From assembly GCF_038725785.1 (NCBI RefSeq), contig NZ_CP109796.1, positions 930,001 to 994,000 on the forward strand: a stretch of 64,000 nucleotides of DNA. The letters run 5' to 3'. The stretch is from Termitidicoccus mucosus. GTDB lineage: Bacteria > Verrucomicrobiota > Verrucomicrobiia > Opitutales > Opitutaceae. Under the pieces are notes generated by a model, which saw only the letters and a list, made by a program, of their open reading frames with translations, was not told the origin of the DNA and searched no databases. A program made the translations under genes and the position numbers. This document shows, piece after piece, positions 1 through 8,404 of this stretch (position 1 is the first letter of the stretch; the number at the start of each line of letters is the position of its first letter).

Positions 1-1
1 G

Positions 2-1555
2 GAGGTGAACACTCCGCTCGCCATCGCCCGGCGCGCGGAGTCCGCCGCCGGCACCGTGAACATCCGCGACGGCTCCACGCTGGAGTTCCGCGGTGTCCCG
101 TCCGGACCGGTGAACGCGATCCTCACCGGCGACCGCGTGCTCTTCACTGACAGCACGCTCACCCTGGCCGGACAAAACGCGCTCAAAACCCTCGTCGTCG
201 GCGCGGGCTCCCGCGTCACCGCCGCCACCACCGGCGCGCTCGGCGGGGCGGGCGCGGACATCGCCGTTCAGGATGGCGGCAGGTTGGAAACGTCCGTTCA
301 AGGCACGTTGGGGCGCAACCTGCTCGTGGACGGCGGCTCGCTCGTGTTCGGCTCCACCGCCTACGGCTCCGGCTGGCGCATAAGCTCCATCGCCCTCTCT
401 GGCACATTGGACTTCGCCAACGGCGGCGAGGTCCGCCTCGGCGGCCGCCTGTCCACCGGCGTCCACAATGCCGTTGTCGCCTACGGCGGCATCGCCAGCC
501 TGCCCGCCTACGACGCCAACCAAGACGGCATGTTCATGACGGTGGACATCATTGACGGAAACCTCCTGCGCATCACCGCCTACGACATGGCCCTCGAACC
601 CGGCAAGGACATCGCCGCCGGCTTCGACGCGATGCGCGCCTCGATGGACGCCGTCTATTCCCATCTCAACGACGCCTTCCTCGCTCCGCTCTCCGGCGTC
701 GAAGCCCCCTCCGGCCCTGCAAGCGCCTGGTGGTTCCGCGGCATCGGCACCTTTGCCGAGCACGAAAGCGACAAGGAATACCTCGGCTACACCGACAACA
801 CCTACGCCGGCGTCCTCGGCTACGACTGGCTCTCCCGCAAAAACCTCATGCTCGGCGGCTACCTCGGCTACTCCATGACGCGGCTGGAAACCGCCAACGA
901 CGCCACCACCGACATCGACCTGCCTGTCTTCGGCGTGTATGCCGCGCTTCGCCGCGGCAACTATTACATGGCCGCCGACCTCGCCTATGCCACCGGTGGC
1001 GCGGACACCGCGCGGCGCGACCCGCTCGGCCACAATGTGACCGGCTCCTACGACCTCGACAGCATCGGCGCCAGTCTGGAGGCGGGCCGTGCGTTCGCCT
1101 TTTTCTCCGAGAGCACCATCAGGCCCTCCGTCGGCCTCCAATACACCACCCTTTCCTTCCACGACCACACCGAGTCCGGGACGGGCGCCGTGCGGCTGGG
1201 CGACATCCGCACCGACTCCCTGCAAGCCGTGCTGAGGATTGATGGCAGCAAGGAAATCAAACTGCCTTGGGGACTTCCTGGCATGGTGGACCTCGGCCTC
1301 GGCTGGCGTCAGAACCTTCATAACAAGAGGACGGATCTCCAGGCCACCCTCGTCGAGTATCCCGATACCCGCCTGCCTATTCGCGGCGACAAGTATGACG
1401 ACAGCACCATCATCGCCCGCCTGGGCATCCGCATGATGCTCGCCAAGGCCACGCTCTTCTCCCTGTCCTACGATTATAACTACATCCCCTTCGGAAATCA
1501 CAGAAACGCCACGCGCCGCGACACCTTCATCGCCACGCTCCGGCAAAGCTGGTGA
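2..1555 (+). CDS. Autotransporter outer-membrane beta-barrel protein, 5' end missing
   Basis: This is the C-terminal part of a type V (autotransporter) protein; the frame is open to the window edge, so the GTG at position 5 is probably not the true start. The first ~220 residues are Gly/Ala/Thr-rich passenger sequence of short repeated beta strands, typical of the stalk next to the barrel. From about residue 240 (ASAWWFRG) to the end, alternating aromatic and polar residues (LGGYLGYSM, YYMAADLAYATGG, LFSLSYDYNYIPFGNH) form the ~275-residue translocator barrel. The last residue is Trp, an aromatic end as expected for a BAM substrate. The protein should sit in the outer membrane and display its passenger. 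The passenger's function cannot be read from the visible part. The next gene starts 19 nt downstream, but nothing ties the two functionally. Confidence 0.85.
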   Translation, partial: EVNTPLAIARRAESAAGTVNIRDGSTLEFRGVPSGPVNAILTGDRVLFTDSTLTLAGQNALKTLVVGAGSRVTAATTGALGGAGADIAVQDGGRLETSVQGTLGRNLLVDGGSLVFGSTAYGSGWRISSIALSGTLDFANGGEVRLGGRLSTGVHNAVVAYGGIASLPAYDANQDGMFMTVDIIDGNLLRITAYDMALEPGKDIAAGFDAMRASMDAVYSHLNDAFLAPLSGVEAPSGPASAWWFRGIGTFAEHESDKEYLGYTDNTYAGVLGYDWLSRKNLMLGGYLGYSMTRLETANDATTDIDLPVFGVYAALRRGNYYMAADLAYATGGADTARRDPLGHNVTGSYDLDSIGASLEAGRAFAFFSESTIRPSVGLQYTTLSFHDHTESGTGAVRLGDIRTDSLQAVLRIDGSKEIKLPWGLPGMVDLGLGWRQNLHNKRTDLQATLVEYPDTRLPIRGDKYDDSTIIARLGIRMMLAKATLFSLSYDYNYIPFGNHRNATRRDTFIATLRQSW

Positions 1556-1574
1556 GTGAGGAAAACATCTGCTG

Positions 1575-4500
1575 ATGAACACGGATGGACATGGACCGGA
1601 CCGGCTGGCTTTTGAGCGCGTTGTGTCGAAGCGAAGCGGCGGCACCGCTTCGCCCCGCCGCCGCGCTCCCAAAGCATGCCTGCCGCTGACTTTGTTTGTT
1701 TTTCTCCCGGTTATAGCCGCGTCGTTTGTCTTCGGTTGCGCTGGCTTGGTCGGCGCGCCCATTGCCGCCATTTCGCCGGCAGAATTTCGCGCTCCCCCGG
1801 CGTGGGCGCGTCCCCACGCCATGTGGCAGTGGGTGGGTTATAATATCACAAAAGAGGGCATTACCAAGGATCTCGAATCCATGAAAAACGTCGGCGTGGG
1901 CGGCGCGATCGTATTCCAGATCACCTCGGCGGGGACGAGCCGCTTCGCGCCCGTGGCCAATGTCTATTCTCCCGGCGTCGAATATTATAATGACGAATGG
2001 CTCGCCCTGCTGCGCCATGCCGCCGCCGAAGCCCAAAGGCTTGGTCTGGAGCTGGGCCTGCACAATTGCATCGGCTGGTCGGTCAGCGGCGGTCCCTGGA
2101 TAAAACCGGAAAACGCCATGCAACGCGTCGTCTGGTCGGAAACACGGGTCGCCGGCCCGCGTCCGTATGACCGCTTTCTCGACCAGCCCGCCACCAAGAT
2201 GAATCATTACAAGGATATCGCCGTGCTGCTCGTGCCCGACGGCGAGCCCGCGCCCGGCGATATTATAAACATCACCGGAAAAATGCGGCCCGACGGAAGG
2301 CTGGTCTGCGAAATACCAAGGGGAAAATACACCCTATACCGCTTCGGCCACACCCCGACCGGCTCGAAGCCCAACGCCGCGCCCGAGAACACCGACGCGC
2401 TGGAGGCCGACAAGATGAGCGCCGCCGCGATGTCCCTCCACATGCGAAGCGTGCTGGAACCGTTGCAAAAACACCTCGGCGACTATGTCGGACGTTCCCT
2501 CAAAGTCATTCATTTCGACAGTTACGAGGCGGGCGGGCAGGACTGGACGCCGCTCATGCGGGAGGAATTTCAAGCGCGGAAGGGCTATGACATCATCCCG
2601 TGGTTGCCCGTCCTCGCGGGACGCATGATTGAAAGCAAGGAGGCCGCCGAGGGGTTCAAACGTGATTTGAAGGCGGCCGTTGCAGACATGTTTCTCGAGT
2701 ACAGTTTCCAGTTGCCCAAAAAAATGATCCACGAGGCGGGCATGGAAATGCAAAGCGAGCCCTATGCCACCGGGCCGGGCAACGTGGCGAGGCCGTTTAA
2801 TACTTTCGACGCCGTGTTCATGTCCGACCGGCCCACCACCGAGTTCTGGTTTCACCGTCGCGCGGACGAACTCGACATCTGGCGGGTCGGCTCGGCCATC
2901 CCCTTTTTCGGGAAAACGATACTAAGCGCCGAGGCTTTTTCGGGCCGGGGCGAGCACAGCCGCTGGAGCGAGACGCCCGCGCGACTCAAGTTCAGCGGCG
3001 ACCTCGCCTTTTCGCTGGGCATCAACCGCATGATCCTGCACCACTGGGTTCACCAGCCATTTCCTGATCATATAAAACCGGGCATGAGCATGGGACCTTG
3101 GGGAACGCATTTCGGGCGCAACCAGACTTGGTATGAGCCTGGCAAGGCATGGCTCGCCTATCTGGCCCGTTCGCAATATCTGCTGCAACAGGGCGAAAAG
3201 GTGTCCGATTTCATCGCAATGGATGTTTATGTTCCGGGCGGCGACGTGATTTCGGAAAAATCCCTGCTCAACCATGTTAATATAAAAGACGGCAGGCTGA
3301 CCGGCCCCACCGGACGGATATATCATTTGCTCGCCATTTCCGGTAAGGACCAGGTGCCGTTGTCGCTGGAGGCGCTCGCAAAAATTGAGGAACTCGTGAC
3401 CCGCGGCGCGGTTGTGTTCGGCCCAAAACCATCGGTGGCCGCGCCAAGCTTGGATTTCGCGGCAGACGAAAAGAAATTCAAGGAACTGGCCGACCGCATC
3501 TGGGGGAAAGGTCCGCTCCCGGAGACGGGGGAAAACTCATACAAAAAAGGCAAAGTGCTGTGGGGCGGTTCGGTCGATGAGGCGCTGCGTCGGTTGAATG
3601 TTCCGGCGAGTGTGGAATTTCAGGGCAGCCGGGACCGGGACGATTCCATCTGCTGGCTGCACCGGCAGGCGGACGGAGTGGATATTTTTTATTTTTCCAA
3701 CCTCGGGGAGGAATCCAAACACCTGAATGTTGCGCTGAGGGCAAAAAACAAAACTCCTGAAACCTGGGATCCAGAAACCGGAGCGGTGCGCCCCGTCGCC
3801 ATCTGGCGCCCGACAGACACCGGCGCAAACGTATCACTGTCCCTGAAACCCAATCAGGCTCTGTTTGTAGTCTTTGAAAAAACAATCACACAGGATGATT
3901 TTGCCGTCGCCGTAACCACCCGGCTGCCTGCGGATGATTTTATGGTGGAAAGAAAAGCGGATGGCTGGATAGTCAAATCCTCCATCCCCGGGGTCGTTGA
4001 ATTGCAAACAGCCGCAGGCCGTAAATTGAGCGCGGCCATCGACGCGGTGCCTGACGGTCTGGTTCCAGGCGGGCCGTGGAATGTCGAATTCAAGCCGCCC
4101 GTCGGACAACCGTTCTCCACCAAGTTTGACAAACTCGAATCATGGACTCGCTCTGACGACAAGCGCATAAAGTATTTTTCCGGAACCGCGATATATACAA
4201 ATACATTTCGTCTGCCCGAAACCGCCGCCGCCGATGATCTGTCCGTCATCCTCAATCTCGGAGTCGTGAAAGAGCTGGCTTCTGTTTCGGTCAACGGCAA
4301 GTTCGTCGCCACGCTCTGGCATACTCCGTTCGAGGTGGATGTCACTGGTTTTATAAAACCCGGCGAGAACGAGCTTCGCATCGAAGTGGCCAACACATGG
4401 GCGAACCGGCTGATCGGCGACAATGATTATCCCGACGATTGCGAGTGGAGCACGGGCAATCAAGTGGAGGGCCGGCCCCTGCGACGCTTCCCCGGCTGGC

Positions 4501-4652
4501 TGCTCGAAAACAAGCCGCGCCCATCGGGGCAAAGGCAGGCCTTTTCGACGTGGGATTATTTTAATAAAAAATCCGTCCTGGCCGACGCCGGCCTGCTGGA
4601 CGAGCCGAGGCTGGAGTTCCGCGTGCATGCGGCCTTTTCCCGGCCTGAGTGA
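1575..4652 (+). CDS. Exported GH106-type alpha-L-rhamnosidase
   Basis: The 1025-residue protein matches the architecture of GH106 alpha-L-rhamnosidases, which release terminal rhamnose from rhamnogalacturonan and similar glycans. The family N-terminus is clear (MWQWVGYNITKEGI, then KDLESMKNVGVGGAIVFQ). The TIM-barrel body continues through LHNCIGWS, FDSYEAG and ILSAEAFSG. A C-terminal GH2-type sugar-binding jelly roll follows, about residues 830-980 (FSGTAIYTNTF, then GENELRIEVANTW). The N-terminus is long and basic before a hydrophobic stretch (residues 34-55) ending in VFGC, a possible lipobox, so the protein may be a lipoprotein or simply exported. The start is uncertain: the region around the ATG reads like repeat-derived sequence, and a GTG at 1623 would give a more normal signal peptide. 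Many Tyr/Ile/Lys codons here form AT-rich islands. Family assignment is good; substrate is inferred. Confidence 0.82.
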   Translation: MNTDGHGPDRLAFERVVSKRSGGTASPRRRAPKACLPLTLFVFLPVIAASFVFGCAGLVGAPIAAISPAEFRAPPAWARPHAMWQWVGYNITKEGITKDLESMKNVGVGGAIVFQITSAGTSRFAPVANVYSPGVEYYNDEWLALLRHAAAEAQRLGLELGLHNCIGWSVSGGPWIKPENAMQRVVWSETRVAGPRPYDRFLDQPATKMNHYKDIAVLLVPDGEPAPGDIINITGKMRPDGRLVCEIPRGKYTLYRFGHTPTGSKPNAAPENTDALEADKMSAAAMSLHMRSVLEPLQKHLGDYVGRSLKVIHFDSYEAGGQDWTPLMREEFQARKGYDIIPWLPVLAGRMIESKEAAEGFKRDLKAAVADMFLEYSFQLPKKMIHEAGMEMQSEPYATGPGNVARPFNTFDAVFMSDRPTTEFWFHRRADELDIWRVGSAIPFFGKTILSAEAFSGRGEHSRWSETPARLKFSGDLAFSLGINRMILHHWVHQPFPDHIKPGMSMGPWGTHFGRNQTWYEPGKAWLAYLARSQYLLQQGEKVSDFIAMDVYVPGGDVISEKSLLNHVNIKDGRLTGPTGRIYHLLAISGKDQVPLSLEALAKIEELVTRGAVVFGPKPSVAAPSLDFAADEKKFKELADRIWGKGPLPETGENSYKKGKVLWGGSVDEALRRLNVPASVEFQGSRDRDDSICWLHRQADGVDIFYFSNLGEESKHLNVALRAKNKTPETWDPETGAVRPVAIWRPTDTGANVSLSLKPNQALFVVFEKTITQDDFAVAVTTRLPADDFMVERKADGWIVKSSIPGVVELQTAAGRKLSAAIDAVPDGLVPGGPWNVEFKPPVGQPFSTKFDKLESWTRSDDKRIKYFSGTAIYTNTFRLPETAAADDLSVILNLGVVKELASVSVNGKFVATLWHTPFEVDVTGFIKPGENELRIEVANTWANRLIGDNDYPDDCEWSTGNQVEGRPLRRFPGWLLENKPRPSGQRQAFSTWDYFNKKSVLADAGLLDEPRLEFRVHAAFSRPE

Positions 4653-4713
4653 TGGCAAGAACCGAAACTATTAATTGGCAGCCTGAAATCATCCGAAAAA
4701 ACATTCTATCATT

Positions 4714-7700
4714 ATGAAAACCAAAACCAATCCCCAAGCCAACCTCCCCGCGTTCGTCACAAAAGCCCGAGCATTGCTGCTGGCCGCAGGCCTCGCCACG
4801 CTGGCATCCGCGTTGTTTGCCGCGCCGATGGACGATACCACGCTGACTGATTTCGACTTCAGCGGCACGCAACAAACCCGCACGCAGACGCTGCTCGACA
4901 ACGGCACGCTTGAGCTTCAGCGCGTGCTCACCGGACCGGCGAGCGGCTACCGCCACATGGGCTGGCCCATCGCCACCCGCCTGCCCGACGGACGCACGGT
5001 GTTGCTGATCCGGCACCTCCTCGACCACTCCGCTTACGCCAGCTATCCCGACAACGCCCGCCGCATCATCTGGTCCGATGACAACTTTGCCACTTGGCAA
5101 CCTGCCGACGTTTTGGATGCGGCACCGCCCTTCGGTCGCAACCTCGACGATACACCGACCAAATACGACTACCAAGGGATGCACGCCATGTCCTGGGCCT
5201 ATGCCAGCGGCACCACCCAGCTCGCCACCAGCGGCACCGCCCGTCTCGTCGCCGTCACCGCACAACAGGATGAAAATCCCAAGACCCCGCGCAGCCGCGT
5301 CTATCTCTCCGACGACCGGGGCGTGACTTGGCGCGAGCAGCCCAATGCCCTCGCCGCCATGCCAACCGCTGCCGTCCATTCCGGCCCAAACATGGTCCGC
5401 CATCCCGAATTTGGCCTCGTCGTGCCCTTCGGCCAAGAGACCACCATCGGCTCCAACAAGCAAAACTTCCTCGCCCGCAGCGCCGACGCTGGCGAAACTT
5501 GGGAAATCAAAACGTGGCTCAACGCCACCGCCTCCCGCAACGTCGAGCCCTCCCTTGCCACGTGGGGGTCCGGCCACATGGTCATCATCGGGCGCGATTA
5601 CAACGAGGCCACCGGCTACGATGCCGCCAGCGGAAAATATTATTACACGCAGAATGTTTATAAACACACGCCCGGCGCGCCATTCTCCGCCGTCACCTTC
5701 GCCACCGCGCGCACCAACATCGCCGGCAACGGCGCCACCGCGAAGGCCAAGGGCAAAAACGCCCGCGAGGCGCACGACACCCCCGATGTCATCTACAATC
5801 CGGTCACCGGCCGCATCGAAATGATACAAAGCTCCCGCTGGGGCAACGGCGCCGAAAACCCGCTTCCCGCCGACCCGACCGACCCCACCCAATGCAACAA
5901 CTCGCTAAACCTCTGGAGCATCGACCCCGTTGACCTGCTCGCCAGCGGCACCACCTGGCGCTTCGATGGAAACCTCGTCGAGCGCCAGGGCATCATCCTC
6001 GGCGGTGCCGCCGGCACCTACGGCGAAAAAGGCAACAAGGACGGTTACCACCCCGGCGGCTCCATCGTGGACGAGGCCGCCGGCAAACAGCACATCTTTA
6101 TATACGTCGGCGTTTATACCCAATACGCCAATGCCTACCGCCTCAGCCGCCCGCTCGACACGTATGCCTTCCGCGCCGCCTGCGACCTGCCCCCGCTGCC
6201 GGCGCCCGCCGTCACCGGTGCCGCCGTCTCCGGCAACACCGTCACCATCACCGGCATCAACTTCACCGCGCTCAAGGAGGTGCTCGTCGCCGGCAAGACC
6301 GCCGTTTTCTCCCCCACCTACAGCATCACCGAAATAAAGGCCACGCTCCCCGCCGGTGTCACCGCCGTCAACCCCGTCAACCCCGCCGACCTCGTCGTGC
6401 GCACCGACCATGGCATCACCCGCGGCCTGTCCGACCCCGCCACGCTTCCGCCCGCGGTCAGCGCCATCTCTTACGAGACCATCTGGCCCGGCAATCCCAT
6501 CACCATCACCGGCGTGAAACTCGCCGGTGTCGCCACCGTTCTCTTTGGCGACATGGCGATCACCAACTTCGTTTCGCACACCGACACGGAAATCGTCGTG
6601 AATGTCCCCGCCGGCGTGCCCGCCGGCGCCATCACGCTCAAGACCGCCGGCGGCGACATCGTGCCGCTCCCCATGAGCGGCAGCTACACCGTCGCTGAAA
6701 AACCCTCCGCACTCGCCCCGCTCGTCGCCACGCAGCCCGTCGTCATCGGCCTCCATCCCCTCGATCTCATCGCATCCGCCACCGGCGTGCCCGCGCCCTC
6801 CTTCAAATGGCAATATCGCAGCGGCGGCTCCGGCGACTGGGCCGACATCCCCGGCTCCGTCGATTACCAAGGCGCAAACACCGCGCACCTCTCCATCGTC
6901 AACACCGCCGGCAAAAACGGCTGGCAGTACCGCTACGCCGCGATGAATCACACCGAGGACGTTTATAGCGACACCGTGACCCTTCGGCTCCTCGCCGAGA
7001 CGTTCACCGCCCCCGCCGGCCTCACCGCCACTTCCGGCACCTCCGGCCCCGACCTCTACGTCGCCGACGCCCAGGCCCACGTCATCCGCAAAATCACGCA
7101 GGCCGACGGAAAGGCGGTCGTGTTCGCCGGCCAGTCCGGCGTGTCCGGCCATGCCGACGGCGCCGCCTCCGCCGCGCTGTTCAACGAGCCGCGCGGCGTC
7201 GCCATCACCGCTGCCGGCGCGCTTGTCGTCGCCGACACCGGCAACAATGCCATCCGCCTCGTCACCGCCGACGGCGCGGTCTCCACCCTCTCCACGGCCT
7301 TTAACAAACCCCGTGCCGTCGCCGCCCACGACCAAAACAACGAGATCTACGTGGCTGACACCGGCAATCACCTGATCAAAAAAATCACGGCTGACAGTGC
7401 TGTCTCCATCATTGCCGGCGCCGCCGTGCCCGGCTTCGCCAACGGTAGCGGTCCCGCCGCGCAATTCAACACCCCTTCCGGCATCGCCGTGGATGTCGCC
7501 GGCAATCTCTACGTGGCCGACACCGGCAACAACGCCATCCGCTACATTGACATGACTACCGGCAGCGTTTCCACCTTCGCCGGACGCCCTCTCGTGGCCC
7601 CCGGCCACAACGACGGCGCAAAAACCACCACCGCCACTTTCAATGCCCCCGAGGGTGTTGCCGTGGACGCCGGCGGGTGGGTGTTCGTGGCCGACACCGG

Positions 7701-8082
7701 CAACTCGCACATTCGCACCATTCGCTCCGGCACGGTTTTCCACACGGCTCTCTACCCCGAGGGCTTTTCCAACTATGCCGGCTTTAAAGACGGCAGGGAC
7801 AGCAATCCCGGCGATGTCTTGTTTGACCATCCGTCTTCCATCGTCGTGGCCGAGGACGGTTATCTCTACGTGGCCGACACCGGCAACGCTGCCATCCGCC
7901 GCATTGATAACGGCAGCGACGTCACGACGCTCTCCATCGAGCCACTGACAGGCAATTCCGATTCGCCCGGCAACGGCACGGGTGGCGGCAGCGGAGGTGG
8001 AGGCGGCGGCGCGCCCGGCTGGTGGTTCATCGCCGCCCTCGCCGCGCTTATCACCACCCGTGCCTTCGTGTGCAGGCGTTAA
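4714..8082 (+). CDS. Secreted BNR-propeller/IPT/NHL surface protein with Gly-rich C-terminal anchor
   Basis: A 1122-residue exported protein with a signal peptide (residues 1-36, ending ALFAA). Residues ~45-490 resemble the sialidase-type six-bladed propeller, with Asp-box-like motifs (SDDRGVTW, SADAGETW). Two IPT/TIG-like beta sandwiches follow (~495-580 and ~585-660), then an Ig-like domain (~675-765, FKWQYRS). Six NHL blades cover ~780-1080, each with a VADTGNxxIR signature. The tail is a Gly-rich run (~1088-1097), then APGWW, a hydrophobic helix and a basic end (CRR). That tripartite tail resembles the GlyGly-CTERM sorting class (rhombosortase); the match is by appearance only. The protein at 41973-46730 has the same NHL block and tail. 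A role in glycan binding or hydrolysis at the cell surface is likely, but whether the propeller is an active sialidase is unclear because a full catalytic Arg triad and Tyr/Glu pair were not traced. Confidence 0.75.
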   Translation: MKTKTNPQANLPAFVTKARALLLAAGLATLASALFAAPMDDTTLTDFDFSGTQQTRTQTLLDNGTLELQRVLTGPASGYRHMGWPIATRLPDGRTVLLIRHLLDHSAYASYPDNARRIIWSDDNFATWQPADVLDAAPPFGRNLDDTPTKYDYQGMHAMSWAYASGTTQLATSGTARLVAVTAQQDENPKTPRSRVYLSDDRGVTWREQPNALAAMPTAAVHSGPNMVRHPEFGLVVPFGQETTIGSNKQNFLARSADAGETWEIKTWLNATASRNVEPSLATWGSGHMVIIGRDYNEATGYDAASGKYYYTQNVYKHTPGAPFSAVTFATARTNIAGNGATAKAKGKNAREAHDTPDVIYNPVTGRIEMIQSSRWGNGAENPLPADPTDPTQCNNSLNLWSIDPVDLLASGTTWRFDGNLVERQGIILGGAAGTYGEKGNKDGYHPGGSIVDEAAGKQHIFIYVGVYTQYANAYRLSRPLDTYAFRAACDLPPLPAPAVTGAAVSGNTVTITGINFTALKEVLVAGKTAVFSPTYSITEIKATLPAGVTAVNPVNPADLVVRTDHGITRGLSDPATLPPAVSAISYETIWPGNPITITGVKLAGVATVLFGDMAITNFVSHTDTEIVVNVPAGVPAGAITLKTAGGDIVPLPMSGSYTVAEKPSALAPLVATQPVVIGLHPLDLIASATGVPAPSFKWQYRSGGSGDWADIPGSVDYQGANTAHLSIVNTAGKNGWQYRYAAMNHTEDVYSDTVTLRLLAETFTAPAGLTATSGTSGPDLYVADAQAHVIRKITQADGKAVVFAGQSGVSGHADGAASAALFNEPRGVAITAAGALVVADTGNNAIRLVTADGAVSTLSTAFNKPRAVAAHDQNNEIYVADTGNHLIKKITADSAVSIIAGAAVPGFANGSGPAAQFNTPSGIAVDVAGNLYVADTGNNAIRYIDMTTGSVSTFAGRPLVAPGHNDGAKTTTATFNAPEGVAVDAGGWVFVADTGNSHIRTIRSGTVFHTALYPEGFSNYAGFKDGRDSNPGDVLFDHPSSIVVAEDGYLYVADTGNAAIRRIDNGSDVTTLSIEPLTGNSDSPGNGTGGGSGGGGGGAPGWWFIAALAALITTRAFVCRR

Positions 8083-8404
8083 AAGGGATGCTGCACGACA
8101 TCCCGCCACCGACAGGTTTGGCGCAGGCTTCTAACCTGTTTCAGCGGATGCTTCGTTTGCGAAACCCTTTCGAGAGCGGGCCCTCGCTATTTTGAATGGC
8201 TATTTTTCACACAAAGGCACAAAGGCGCAAAGAAAGACAGCAAAAGGGTATTCTGCTGAAGTCATCAATTTATTGAAATTCATAAGAATAAAACTCTTTT
8301 CATGATTTCTTCGCCCTTTGCGCCTTGGTGCCTTGGTGTGAAAGATATGCTTTTTCAGACATCAGAAACGGCGACGAACCAAATAATTAATATCATTATC
8401 ATTC
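8083..8404. other. 322-bp intergenic region with three dyads
   Basis: No gene is visible here. Just after the stop codon, GGGATG and CATCCC (8086-8105) form a small hairpin without a T-run. ACAGGTT and AACCTGT (8112-8118 and 8133-8139) enclose GGCGCAGGCTTCT, which looks like a REP-type element. Further on lies a long inverted repeat listed separately. The 60 nt before the GH36 start are AT-rich, but I could not choose a convincing promoter. Confidence 0.5.
8205..8343. repeat. 28-nt inverted repeat with a ~83-nt spacer
   Basis: The left arm (8205-8232, beginning TTTCACAC and ending GCGCAAAG) is the reverse complement of the right arm (8316-8343) at 26 of 28 positions. Each arm contains a short internal direct repeat (AAGGCAC / AAGGCGC). 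The spacer has no coding signs. It may be a solo non-autonomous repeat or a long-stem RNA; nothing here shows which. Confidence 0.8.

Noticed and set aside
1556-1600. GATGAACACGGATGGACA near the rhamnosidase start as a dispersed repeat
   Set aside because: Only one copy is in the window, so it cannot be supported as a repeat; kept as a caution on the start.
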